A stretch of 64,000 nt of DNA, taken from the NCBI GenBank assembly GCA_934456365.1, contig CAKSHC010000008.1, forward strand, positions 26,253 through 90,252. The letters are read 5' to 3'. A program made the position numbers and the translations under genes. The stretch is from an uncultured Eubacteriales bacterium. GTDB lineage: Bacteria > Bacillota > Clostridia > Oscillospirales > UMGS1783. The notes below the pieces were generated by a model. It was not told the DNA's origin, did not search any database, and saw only the letters and a list, made by a program, of their open reading frames with translations. Positions 9,354-26,845 of the stretch are shown here, piece after piece (position 1 is the stretch's first letter; every line of letters starts with the position of its first letter).

Positions 9354-10333
9354 CGCGTGAAGTCCTCATTCAAAAGGCCGAAGAGCTCCTGAACGCCGGC
9401 ACGGTGGATCGTGTTCTGGGGCTGATGCGCGGCGAATTCTGCTACGACGCGACCCCGGCGGTGTTTGAAAGCGCCGAGGCTTTGGAGCAGGGGTTTGTTT
9501 GGAACGATTTCTGCGGCGCCAACTTCTCCAAGGCGCTGGTGCGCGAAGCGGGAAAAGGGGAGGGGAAGATCCTCGTTTTCCTCAAGCCCTGCGACACCTA
9601 CAGCTTCAACCAGCTTCTGACCGAGCACCGCTTTGACCGCGAGAAGGTGTATGCCGTGGGGATCCCCTGCGCGGGGATGCTCGATCCCTACCGGGTGCGC
9701 GCGCTCGCCGAGAGCGTGGCGGCGGTGGAGGACGACGGGGAAACCGTGACGGTGGAAACGCTGTTCGACGGCAAGAAAACGGCGCCGCGCGAGCAGCTTT
9801 TGGCCGAGCGCTGCCTTTCCTGCAAGTCGAAAAAGCACGTGGCCTACGACGAGCTTTTGGGCGAAGACGGCGAAGAGCTGGATTCCCATCGCTTCGACGA
9901 GGTGGAGCGGCTCGAGGCCATGACGCCGGACGAGCGCTTTGCCTTCTGGCAGGGCGAGCTTTCCCGCTGCATCCGCTGCAACGCCTGCCGGGACATCTGC
10001 CCGGCCTGCACCTGCGAGAAGTGCGTGTTTGACAATCCGAATTCCGGGGTGGAAAACAAGGCGGCGGCCAACTCCTTTGAGGAGAAAATGTTCCATATCA
10101 TCCGCGCTTTCCATGTGGCCGGGCGCTGCACCGACTGCGGCGAGTGCTCCCGCGTCTGCCCGCAGCACATCCCGCTGCATCTGCTCAACCGCAAGTTTAT
10201 TCTGGACATCGACCGTGCCTACGGCGAATATCAGGCCGGGGCCGAAGCCGGCTCGCGCGCGCCGATCGTCAATTATACCACCGGCGATCCCGAGCCGAGG
10301 GAAGTTGTGGAAAGGGGTGGCGACCATGCGTAA
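9341..10333 (+). CDS. Flx-type iron-sulfur subunit with 4Fe-4S dicluster
   Basis: 330 residues. The N-terminal 180 residues resemble the FrhB/hydrogenase beta fold (FLKPCDTYSFNQLL, GIPCAGMLDPYRV, CLSCKSKKH). The C-terminal part has a Cys-rich cluster site (CIRCNACRDICPACTCEKC) and a second CTDCGECSRVCP motif. The order of genes and motifs match FlxB/FlxC of the Flx-Hdr complexes known from sulfate reducers, but which letter applies cannot be set without alignment. Starts inside the end of flxD and overlaps the next gene by 8 bases. Electron transfer between FlxA and FlxD is the likely role. Confidence 0.8.
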   Translation: MQEITREVLIQKAEELLNAGTVDRVLGLMRGEFCYDATPAVFESAEALEQGFVWNDFCGANFSKALVREAGKGEGKILVFLKPCDTYSFNQLLTEHRFDREKVYAVGIPCAGMLDPYRVRALAESVAAVEDDGETVTVETLFDGKKTAPREQLLAERCLSCKSKKHVAYDELLGEDGEELDSHRFDEVERLEAMTPDERFAFWQGELSRCIRCNACRDICPACTCEKCVFDNPNSGVENKAAANSFEEKMFHIIRAFHVAGRCTDCGECSRVCPQHIPLHLLNRKFILDIDRAYGEYQAGAEAGSRAPIVNYTTGDPEPREVVERGGDHA

Positions 10334-11351
10334 GATTTCTCTCAATCAGCTCTCCGCCCTGTTTGCGGCTTTGGCAAAGGAGCGCACGCTTTATCTGCCG
10401 GTCGATACCGAAACCGGCGCGAAGTTTGAGAAATGGGAAGAGGGGAAAACCCTTTCCAGCGCGCTCAACACGGTGCGCAGCGCCAAGGATTTCTTCTTCC
10501 CCCAGACCGAAAACCTGATGGATTTCAAGGTGGAGGGCAAGTCGGTCGAGGTGATCGACACCCGTTCGGAGAGCGAGGATTTTGTGGTGTTCGGCGTGCG
10601 CGGATGCGACGTGAAGAGCTTCGAGGTGCTCGACCGGGTGTTTTTATCCGAGCCGGTGGATACCTATTATAAGAACCGGCGCGAGCATGGGGTGATCGTT
10701 TCTCTGGCCTGCGAGAAGCCGGCCGAAACCTGCTTCTGCCGCACCTTCGGCATCGACGCGGCCGAGCCCGGGGGCGATGTGGTGTGCCACAGGACGGAAG
10801 ACGCGCTTCTGCTCGACGCCAAGACCGAAAAGGGGAGCGCTCTTCTGAAGGCGATCGAGAGCGTGACCGAACCGGCGGATGAGGCGGAGGCCGACGCGCC
10901 CCGCGCGGTCATTCGCGAGCGGCTGGACAAGCTGCCGCTGGCCTCGCTTTCGGTCGAAGCCTTCGGCGGCGGCAAGACGGCGGAATTTTTCAACGATCCC
11001 GCCTGGAAAACGCTTTCGCAGTCCTGCCTCGGCTGCGGCACCTGCACCTTTGTGTGCCCGACCTGCCAGTGCTACGATATCCGCGACTTCAACACCGGCC
11101 ACGGCGTCAAGCGCTTCCGCTGCTGGGATTCCTGCATGTATTCGCAGTTTACCAAGATGTCGGCCGGTCAGCCGCGGCTGACCCAGCTCGAGCGGTTCCG
11201 CCAGCGCTTCATGCACAAGCTGGTCTACTATCCCGAGAACAACGACGGGCTCTTCTCCTGCGTGGGCTGCGGAAGATGTCTGGCGCGCTGCCCGATCCAG
11301 ATGAACATTGTGAAGGTTATGAAAACGTTAGGAGGGAAACAGAATGGCTGA
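10326..11351 (+). CDS. Flx/AsrA-type 4Fe-4S dicluster subunit
   Basis: 341 residues from ATG 10326, preceded by GGGGTGG. Resembles anaerobic sulfite reductase subunit A and sulfhydrogenase beta subunits: N-terminal domain with FGVRGCDVKSFEVLDRVFL and CFCRTFG, then two FeS motifs CLGCGTCTFVCPTCQC and CVGCGRCLARCP. Such proteins pair with an AsrB/HydG-type NAD(P)H flavoprotein, which is exactly the next gene (8-base overlap). Role: electron relay from NADH to the Hdr core. Confidence 0.82.
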   Translation: MRKISLNQLSALFAALAKERTLYLPVDTETGAKFEKWEEGKTLSSALNTVRSAKDFFFPQTENLMDFKVEGKSVEVIDTRSESEDFVVFGVRGCDVKSFEVLDRVFLSEPVDTYYKNRREHGVIVSLACEKPAETCFCRTFGIDAAEPGGDVVCHRTEDALLLDAKTEKGSALLKAIESVTEPADEAEADAPRAVIRERLDKLPLASLSVEAFGGGKTAEFFNDPAWKTLSQSCLGCGTCTFVCPTCQCYDIRDFNTGHGVKRFRCWDSCMYSQFTKMSAGQPRLTQLERFRQRFMHKLVYYPENNDGLFSCVGCGRCLARCPIQMNIVKVMKTLGGKQNG

Positions 11352-12177
11352 TTTGCGCGAGCCTCTTATTCCGGTTGTCGGCGTGGTGACCGATATCCGC
11401 ATTGACACCCCCGACGTCAAGACCTTCCGGGTGGTCACTCCCGAAGGGAAAAAGGCCTTTGAACACAAGCCCGGCCAGTGCGCCATGCTTTCCATCCCCG
11501 GGGTGGGCGAGGCGATGTTTTCCATCACCTCTTCTCCCACCAACGAGGAATTCATGGAATTTTCCATTAAAAAGTGCGGCTGTGTGACCGAATGGCTGCA
11601 TTCCATGGAGCCGGGCCAGCAGATCACCATCCGCGGGCCCTACGGGCGCCCCTTCCCGGTGGACGACGCCTTTGCCGGCCACGATCTGCTCTTCATTGCC
11701 GGCGGTATCGGCCTGGCGCCTTTGCGTTCGGTCATCAACTACTGCCGCCACTACCGCGACCGCTACGGGAAGATCGATATCGTTTACGGGTCCCGCAGCA
11801 TGCAGGATCTGGTGGATTATCAGGAGATCATCCAGGAGTGGGAGAAGGACGCGGGTGTGAGCGTGCATCTGACGATCGACCGCGAGCAGCCGGAATGGAG
11901 CGGTCATGTGGGGTTTGTGCCCAACTTCGTCAAGGAGCTCGGGTTCACGACCGATAAGATCGCCGTTCTGTGCGGCCCGCCGATCATGATCAAGTTCACC
12001 CTGGCCGGGCTTCAGGAGCTGGGATTTGATAAAACGCAGGTCTACACCACCATGGAGCTTCGCATGAAGTGCGGCATCGGCAAATGCGGAAGATGCAACA
12101 TCGGCGCCAAATACGTCTGCAAGGACGGGCCGGTGTTCCGCTGCGACGAGCTCGACGAGCTCCCGAATGAATATTAA
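11344..12177 (+). CDS. flxA: FlxA-type NAD(P)H:flavin oxidoreductase subunit
   Basis: 277 residues of the ferredoxin-NADP reductase superfamily in the AsrB/HydG/DHODB-K branch. The FAD site shows MFSITSSP (about residue 58), the nucleotide site AGGIGLAPLRSVI (about 120), and the C-terminal [2Fe-2S] loop CGIGKCGRCNIGAKYVC. It is the only NAD(P)-binding protein in the Hdr-Frd part of the operon, so it is the probable entry point for NADH electrons. AGGAGGG sits upstream of the ATG, which overlaps the preceding stop by 8 bases. FlxA assignment rests on gene context plus this domain order. Confidence 0.85.
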   Translation: MADLREPLIPVVGVVTDIRIDTPDVKTFRVVTPEGKKAFEHKPGQCAMLSIPGVGEAMFSITSSPTNEEFMEFSIKKCGCVTEWLHSMEPGQQITIRGPYGRPFPVDDAFAGHDLLFIAGGIGLAPLRSVINYCRHYRDRYGKIDIVYGSRSMQDLVDYQEIIQEWEKDAGVSVHLTIDREQPEWSGHVGFVPNFVKELGFTTDKIAVLCGPPIMIKFTLAGLQELGFDKTQVYTTMELRMKCGIGKCGRCNIGAKYVCKDGPVFRCDELDELPNEY

Positions 12178-12190
12178 AGGAGACAAGAAA

Positions 12191-12865
12191 ATGGCCAATC
12201 TGGTAAATGTGTATCTGTTCGGGAAGCGCTATCAGGTTCCCGACGATCTGACCATCATGCGCGCCATGGAGTATGCGGGCTACAAGCTTGTGCGCGGCTG
12301 CGGCTGCCGCAACGGGTTCTGCGGCGCCTGCGCCACCATCTACCGCATCCAGGGCGATCGCGAACTCAAAACCTGCCTGGCCTGCCAGACCAAGGTGGAA
12401 GAAAACATGTATGTGGCCACGCTGCCCTTCTTCCCCCTTGTCAAGCAGGTTTACGACATCGAGAAAATCTCTCCCTCGCAGCAGATCATGATGCAGCTCT
12501 ATCCCGAGATCTACGCCTGCGTGGGGTGCAACGCTTGCACCAGAAACTGCACCCAGTCGCTCAATGTGATGCAGTACATCGCCTACGCGCAGCGCGGCGA
12601 GTTTGAGAAGTGCGCCGAGGAGTCTTTCGACTGCGTGATGTGCGGCGTGTGCTCCTCCCGCTGCCCGGCCGGGATTTCGCATCCGCAGGTCGCCATGCTG
12701 GCCCGCCGCTTAAACGGCAAGTATCTTGCGCCGAAGAGCGGGCATCTGGAGGCGCGGGTGAAAGAGATTCAGGACGGAACCTTCAGGGAGCTGATCGAGG
12801 ATCTGATGGGCAAGCCCGTTGAGGAAATCGCCGAGCTCTACAACAACCGAGAGATCGAGAAGTAA
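12191..12865 (+). CDS. Fumarate reductase iron-sulfur subunit (soluble, TfrB/FrdB-like)
   Basis: 224 residues from ATG 12191 (AAAGGAGA upstream). N-terminal [2Fe-2S] domain with C37/C39, C44, C47 (GCGCRNGFCGAC) and CLAC at about 62-65. It is followed by a ferredoxin-like domain with CVGCNACTRNC and CVMCGVCSSRCP. Classic FrdB has one 2Fe, one 3Fe and one 4Fe cluster; here the two C-terminal motifs look like full 4Fe sites, closer to thiol:fumarate reductase subunit B without its HdrB-like extension. No FrdC/FrdD anchor genes follow, so the enzyme is probably cytoplasmic and linked to the Hdr/Flx proteins. Confidence 0.82.
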   Translation: MANLVNVYLFGKRYQVPDDLTIMRAMEYAGYKLVRGCGCRNGFCGACATIYRIQGDRELKTCLACQTKVEENMYVATLPFFPLVKQVYDIEKISPSQQIMMQLYPEIYACVGCNACTRNCTQSLNVMQYIAYAQRGEFEKCAEESFDCVMCGVCSSRCPAGISHPQVAMLARRLNGKYLAPKSGHLEARVKEIQDGTFRELIEDLMGKPVEEIAELYNNREIEK

Positions 12866-12877
12866 GGGAGGCCAATT

Positions 12878-14479
12878 ATGTATTCCAAGGAATTTGAAGC
12901 GTCGCTCCAAGCGGTCGAGGCCGCCCGTAAGGCAAATATCGCCTATGAGCCCGCCCGCATGACGGCCAAGGAGAAGGAAGAGCTCCTCGCCGCCTACCAT
13001 CCCGATTATAAGAAGAGCGAGTTTGCCACCCTGCAGATCGGCCCCAACAAGGGCGAGCAGGTGCCCCACGAGCTCTGCGAAATTCTTCAGGCCAAAAGCC
13101 GCATCAGCGCCGATCAGATCGATCTGAGCCGGGTGGACTACGATGTGGATGTGCTCATCATCGGCGGCGGCGGCGCCGGCGCTTCGGCGGCCATTGAGGC
13201 CAATGAGGCCGGAGCCAGCGCGATGATCGTGACCAAGCTGCGTATCGGCGACGCCAACACCATGATGGCCGAGGGCGGCATTCAGGCGGCCGACAAGTCC
13301 AACGATTCCCCCGCCATCCATTTTGTGGACGCCTTCGGCGGCGGCCACTACGCCGCCAAGCGCGAGCTTTTGGCCAAGCTGGTCTGCGACGCGCCCGAAG
13401 CCATCCAGTGGCTCAACAACCTCGGTGTGGAGTTTGACAAGGCGCCCGACGGCACCATGATCACCACCCACGGCGGCGGCACTTCCCGCAAGAGAATGCA
13501 CGCCGCGAAGGACTATTCCGGCGCCGAGATCATGCGCACCCTGCGCGACGAGGTGCTCAACCGCGGCATTCCCGTGGTCGATTTCACCGCTGCCATCGAG
13601 CTCATTCTGGACGAGAAGGGCCGTGCGGCGGGTGCTGTTCTGATGAACATGGAAACCCAGGAGCTGCTTGTGGCCCGTGCCAAGACGGTGATTTTAGCGA
13701 CCGGCGGCGCCGGAAGAATGCACTACCAGGGCTTCCCGACCTCCAACCACTACGGCGCCACCGCCGACGGGCTGGTTCTGGGGTATCGCGTGGGGGCCCG
13801 GCTCCTGTATGCCGACACCCTCCAGTACCATCCGACCGGCGCGGCCTATCCGCAGCAGATCTTCGGCGCGCTGGTGACCGAGAAGGTGCGTTCGCTGGGC
13901 GCCAAGCTGGTCAACCGCGACGGGAAGGTGTTTATGCACCCGCTGGAGACCCGCGACGTGGCCGCCGCTTCCATCATCCGCGAGTGCTCCGACCGGGGCG
14001 AAGGCGTGGAAACCGGGCAGGGCGAGGCCGTGTGGCTCGACACCCCGATGATCGAAGCCATCGGCGGCGAGGGCACGATCGAAAAGCGCATCCCCGCCAT
14101 GATGCGGATGTTCGGCAACTACGGCATCGATATCCGCAAGGAGCCGATCCTTGTGTATCCGACCCTGCACTATCAGAACGGCGGGCTGGACATCAACGTA
14201 AACGGCATGACCCCGAATGTGGAAAACCTGTTTGTGGCCGGCGAGGCTGTGGGCGGGATTCATGGTCGCAACCGGCTGATGGGCAATTCGCTGCTTGATA
14301 TCATCGTGTTTGGCCGCAACGCCGGGCAGAACGCCGCGGCGGTGGCTAAGGAAACGGTTGTCGGCAAGCTCACTCTGGATCACATCGCGAAATTCGACAA
14401 GGAAAGAAGCGCCGCCGGCATTGAGACCGACCTTGTTTCTCCGAAGCTTCTGCCGGATTACACGAGAAAAACAAAATAA
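12878..14479 (+). CDS. Fumarate reductase/succinate dehydrogenase-type flavoprotein
   Basis: 533 residues. FAD-binding GGGGAG at 96-101; substrate residues of the fumarate reductase family are present: H318 in HPTG, R359 in TRD, H431 in LHYQNGG, and R466 in GRNRLMGNSL. Two oddities: an N-terminal extension of about 90 residues before the FAD fold, and Asn127 (DANTMMAEGG) where FrdA has the histidine that covalently binds FAD, so FAD should be non-covalent as in L-aspartate oxidase. NadB is the main alternative, but pairing with an FeS subunit argues for fumarate reductase. AGGGAGG precedes the ATG. Confidence 0.85.
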   Translation: MYSKEFEASLQAVEAARKANIAYEPARMTAKEKEELLAAYHPDYKKSEFATLQIGPNKGEQVPHELCEILQAKSRISADQIDLSRVDYDVDVLIIGGGGAGASAAIEANEAGASAMIVTKLRIGDANTMMAEGGIQAADKSNDSPAIHFVDAFGGGHYAAKRELLAKLVCDAPEAIQWLNNLGVEFDKAPDGTMITTHGGGTSRKRMHAAKDYSGAEIMRTLRDEVLNRGIPVVDFTAAIELILDEKGRAAGAVLMNMETQELLVARAKTVILATGGAGRMHYQGFPTSNHYGATADGLVLGYRVGARLLYADTLQYHPTGAAYPQQIFGALVTEKVRSLGAKLVNRDGKVFMHPLETRDVAAASIIRECSDRGEGVETGQGEAVWLDTPMIEAIGGEGTIEKRIPAMMRMFGNYGIDIRKEPILVYPTLHYQNGGLDINVNGMTPNVENLFVAGEAVGGIHGRNRLMGNSLLDIIVFGRNAGQNAAAVAKETVVGKLTLDHIAKFDKERSAAGIETDLVSPKLLPDYTRKTK

Positions 14480-14497
14480 AGGATAGAGGTAAAAGAC

Positions 14498-15766
14498 ATG
14501 AATTTATTCGGCGGAGTGCTCCCCGTTTCCGGCATCTCGTTTTTGATGCTGTGCGTTCTTCTGATCGCGGCAGCGGGATATGCTCTTGGCAGAATCACCA
14601 TCAAGGGTGTGAATCTCGGCACGGCCGGCGTGTTTATCGCCGCGCTGCTCTTCGGCTGCTTCCTGTTTCCTCAGCTGGACAAACAGCTCACCGTGAAAAC
14701 GGTGGTCGACGGGGTGACGACCTCGGCCAGCTACACCGGCAACGCGCTCAAGATCGTGGAAAATTTCGGGCTGATCCTGTTTGTGACGGCTGTCGGCTTC
14801 ATTGCCGGCCCGAAATTCTTCGGCAACTTCAAGAAAAACTTCAAGTCCTACGTGCTGCTGGCCATCATCATCATTGTGGCGGGCGGGCTTTCCGCCGTGG
14901 GCTGCATTTACCTGGGCCGCGGCCTGAATCTCGGCTCCAACAACGACGAGCTGACGGCCATGATCGTCGGCCTGCTTTCCGGCTCGCTGACCTCGACCCC
15001 GGCTTTTTCGGCGGCCAAGGCCACCGTTTTGCCGGAGTATGAGAGCGCCGTTTCGGTGGGCCACGGCATCGCCTATATCTTCGGCGTGATCGGCGTGGTG
15101 CTCTTTGTGCAGATCATTCCGAAGCTTGTTCATGCCGATATGGATAAAGAGCGCGCTCTGGTTTCCACCGTGAGCGAAGGAAAGAAGAGAGATCACAGCG
15201 GCAAAAAGCTTCTCAAGCTGGACGATTTCTCCTTCCTGCCGTTTTTCCTGGCGGCGGCTCTGGGCATCCTCATCGGCTCGATCAAGATCCCTCTTTCCGG
15301 CGAGGGCCTTTCGGGCACCTGCTTTAGCCTGACCACCACCGGCGGCTGCCTTCTGGTTTCGCTCCTGTTCGGCCACTTTGGCCGGATCGGCTCGATCAGC
15401 CTGATGCCCTCTGAGCAGACGCTGAAGGTGTTCCGCGAGCTGGGGCTGATGCTCTTCCTCATCGGCGCGGGCATTCCGGGCGGCGCGAAGTTTGTGGAGT
15501 ATTTCAGTGTGACCTACTTTATCTTCGGTGTGGTGATGACCATCATTCCGATGATCGTGGGCTACTTCTTTGCGAAATATGTGCTCAAGCTTTCTCTGCT
15601 CAACAACCTGGGCTCCATCACCGGCGGCATGACCTCCACTCCGGCGCTGGGCACCCTGATCCATGTGGCCAAGACCGAGGATGTGGCCTCCGCCTATGCG
15701 GCGACCTATCCGGTGGCTCTGATCGCGGTTGTTCTGATCTCGCAGTTTTTGGTGATCCTGTTCTGA
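14498..15766 (+). CDS. AspT/YidE-family transporter, probable succinate/dicarboxylate exporter
   Basis: 422 residues with two copies of the Asp-Al_Ex membrane domain (about 10-210 and 245-422), recognisable by the repeated GLLSGSLTSTPAFSAA and GSITGGMTSTPALGTL. The central loop is only about 40 residues, so the two RCK_C domains usual in AspT and SucE1 are missing. Family members exchange aspartate/alanine, and Corynebacterium SucE1 exports succinate. As last gene of a malate-fumarate-succinate operon, succinate export (or succinate/precursor exchange) is the natural inference. Family secure, substrate inferred. Confidence 0.8.
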   Translation: MNLFGGVLPVSGISFLMLCVLLIAAAGYALGRITIKGVNLGTAGVFIAALLFGCFLFPQLDKQLTVKTVVDGVTTSASYTGNALKIVENFGLILFVTAVGFIAGPKFFGNFKKNFKSYVLLAIIIIVAGGLSAVGCIYLGRGLNLGSNNDELTAMIVGLLSGSLTSTPAFSAAKATVLPEYESAVSVGHGIAYIFGVIGVVLFVQIIPKLVHADMDKERALVSTVSEGKKRDHSGKKLLKLDDFSFLPFFLAAALGILIGSIKIPLSGEGLSGTCFSLTTTGGCLLVSLLFGHFGRIGSISLMPSEQTLKVFRELGLMLFLIGAGIPGGAKFVEYFSVTYFIFGVVMTIIPMIVGYFFAKYVLKLSLLNNLGSITGGMTSTPALGTLIHVAKTEDVASAYAATYPVALIAVVLISQFLVILF

Positions 15767-15780
15767 AACAGGGCAAAGAG

Positions 15781-15813
15781 AAATCCCATCCGAGAAATCG
15801 GATGGGATTTTTT
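15781..15813 (+). terminator. Terminator of the succinate operon
   Basis: Perfect 13-bp stem (15781-15793 with 15798-15810, loop GAAA) with the T tract continuing to 15813. It ends the 12-gene operon ahead of the rpoB promoter. Confidence 0.9.
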
Positions 15814-15843
15814 GACGAACGAAAAAAAGTTTTGTCAAGCTCC

Positions 15844-15872
15844 TTGACAAAACTTTTCCATGGCGGTATAAT
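15844..15872 (+). promoter_or_regulatory. Consensus promoter of rpoBC
   Basis: TTGACA (15844-15849), exact 17-base spacer, TATAAT (15867-15872). The leader to rpoB is about 140 bases. No rplJ-rplL genes lie in front of rpoB in this genome segment. Confidence 0.9.
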
Positions 15873-16016
15873 GCTAAATTGATATTATAATGCCTATTGT
15901 ACGCAATGTTTCACCTTATTGTGGATTATAGCACAGTATCAGGAGACGGTCAAGAGGAAATAGGTGTGGTATATCAAACGCTTTTCACAAAAAAGAAGTA
16001 GGAGTGATTGCTTGTT

Positions 16017-19721
<3,705 letters not shown>

Positions 19722-19735
19722 AGGGAGTGGATTGC

Positions 19736-23295
<3,560 letters not shown>

Positions 23296-23299
<4 letters not shown>

Positions 23300-23324
23300 C
23301 TTTACGCGGGGAAAACGGTATAAT
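23296..23324 (+). promoter_or_regulatory. Promoter of the str operon, overlapping the rpoC stop
   Basis: TTGACT (23296-23301), 17-base spacer, TATAAT (23319-23324). The TGA of rpoC is bases 23297-23299, inside the -35 hexamer. Confidence 0.85.
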
Positions 23325-23354
23325 ATACTGCGTACGCGACTGGAGTGAAATCCC

Positions 23355-23603
23355 ATGCTGCTCGATCGATTTGATCCCCATTCCGTTGTGATCGGCCGGA
23401 AGCAAACGCTGCGGGCCGTGCGCGCCGGAGAGGCAAAGGAGGTCTTTCTGGCCTCCGATGCAGCGCCTGTCTTGCGGGCGGAAATCGAGTCTGCCTGTCG
23501 GGAAAAAAGGGTTTCGCTGCATTTCGTCGATTCCATGATTCAGCTCGGTCATGCCGTGGGGATCGAGGTCGGCGCCAGCGCGTGCGCAGTCATCCGCACT
23601 TAA
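23355..23603 (+). CDS. L7Ae-like ribosome-associated protein (YbxF type)
   Basis: 82 residues. The L7Ae/L30e fold is suggested by VVIGRKQTLRAVRAGEAKEVFLASDA followed by the C-terminal IQLGHAVGIEVGASACAVI. Position between rpoC and rpsL is the same as ybxF (rplGB) in Bacillus subtilis, whose product binds kink-turn RNA. GGAGTG precedes ATG 23355. Role is RNA binding, possibly ribosome-associated. Confidence 0.85.
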   Translation: MLLDRFDPHSVVIGRKQTLRAVRAGEAKEVFLASDAAPVLRAEIESACREKRVSLHFVDSMIQLGHAVGIEVGASACAVIRT

Positions 23604-23649
23604 ATTTATTTTTCATAGATTTAAGAATTTTCAGGTAAGGAGGTGCCAT

Positions 23650-24066
23650 ATGCCAACTTTCAACCAGCTCGTCAAAACGGGAAGGCAGGTGTCCGTCAAG
23701 AAGTCGGTCGCTCCGGCTCTTTTGAAGGGTATGAACACGCTCAAGCAGAAACCCACCAAGCAGTGCTCCCCCCAGAAGAGAGGCGTCTGCACTGGCGTCA
23801 AGACCACGACCCCGAAAAAGCCGAACTCCGCGCTTCGTAAGATCGCCAGAGTGCGTCTGACCAACGGGATCGAAGTCACCAGCTACATTCCCGGCATCGG
23901 CCACAACCTTCAGGAGCACAGCGTTGTCCTGATCCGTGGCGGAAGGGTGAGAGATCTTCCGGGTGTCCGTTACCACATCATCCGCGGTACTCTCGATACC
24001 CAGGGCGTTGCCAACCGTCTCCAGGGCCGTTCCAAGTACGGTGCAAAGCGTCCGAAGAAGAAGTAA
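23650..24066 (+). CDS. rpsL: 30S ribosomal protein S12
   Basis: 138 residues from ATG 23650, set by AAGGAGGTG at 23637-23645; the frame opens 33 codons upstream without support. Contains the decoding-centre loop TTTPKKPNSALRK, PGIGHNLQEHS and GRVRDLPGVRYH. The lysine in the TPKKPNS loop associated with streptomycin sensitivity is unchanged. Part of the str operon with rpsG, fusA and tuf. Confidence 0.98.
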   Translation: MPTFNQLVKTGRQVSVKKSVAPALLKGMNTLKQKPTKQCSPQKRGVCTGVKTTTPKKPNSALRKIARVRLTNGIEVTSYIPGIGHNLQEHSVVLIRGGRVRDLPGVRYHIIRGTLDTQGVANRLQGRSKYGAKRPKKK

Positions 24067-24195
24067 TTCGTAGGCAGCAAAACAGAACGTGCTTTGTTCG
24101 CTTTTTATCATAATAGAAAGCCGCTTCAAAGCACAAACGGAAGAGCAATCTTTCGAGTACCTATGAGAGCATTTTATGTGAAGGAGGGAAGAAAC

Positions 24196-24666
24196 GTGCC
24201 AAGAAGAGGTTTAGTTTCCAAAAGAGACGTCCTGCCCGATCCTGTGTACAACAGCAAGCTTGTCACCCGTCTGATCAACAGCGTGATGTACGATGGCAAG
24301 AAAGGCGTTGCCCAGAAGATCGTATATGACGCCTTTGAGATCGTCGGCGAGAAAACCGGCGAAAATCCGCTCCAGGGCTTTGAAAAGGCCATGGAAAATA
24401 TCATGCCCGTCCTGGAAGTCAAGTCCCGGCGCGTCGGCGGCGCGACCTATCAGGTCCCGATGGAAGTCCGTCCGGAGCGTCGCCAGACTCTCGGTCTGCG
24501 CTGGCTGACCACCTATGCCCGTTCGAGAAGCGAACGCACCATGAAGGAGCGTCTCGCCAACGAGATCGTCGATGCGATCAACGAGCAGGGCGGCGCTATC
24601 AAGAAGAGAGACGACGTCCATAAGATGGCAGAAGCCAATAAGGCCTTTGCGCATTACCGCTGGTAA
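24196..24666 (+). CDS. rpsG: 30S ribosomal protein S7
   Basis: 156 residues, exact family length, from a GTG at 24196 preceded by AAGGAGGG. Shows the S7 signature near the N-terminus (DPVYNSKLVTRLINSVMYDGKK) and the conserved RSRSERTMKERLANE helix. It nucleates assembly of the 16S 3' domain. 129 bases separate it from rpsL, with no clear hairpin or promoter. Confidence 0.98.
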   Translation: MPRRGLVSKRDVLPDPVYNSKLVTRLINSVMYDGKKGVAQKIVYDAFEIVGEKTGENPLQGFEKAMENIMPVLEVKSRRVGGATYQVPMEVRPERRQTLGLRWLTTYARSRSERTMKERLANEIVDAINEQGGAIKKRDDVHKMAEANKAFAHYRW

Positions 24667-24700
24667 TTCCCAAGGCTACGCAAAGGAAGAGGAGGCTACT

Positions 24701-26785
<2,085 letters not shown>

Positions 26786-26845
26786 ACGTTCGTTATTGTC
26801 CGACCAAATAAACCAATTTTCACCGTAAAGAAAGGGGAAACAACA

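Noticed and set aside
9341..10333. F420-reducing hydrogenase beta subunit (FrhB)
   Set aside because: The N-terminal half resembles FrhB, but no F420 or hydrogenase genes are nearby and the extra FeS motifs plus context fit the Flx module better.
12878..14479. L-aspartate oxidase (NadB)
   Set aside because: Non-covalent FAD pattern is shared, but a dedicated FeS subunit gene sits directly upstream, and nadA/nadC are absent, so fumarate reductase is favoured.
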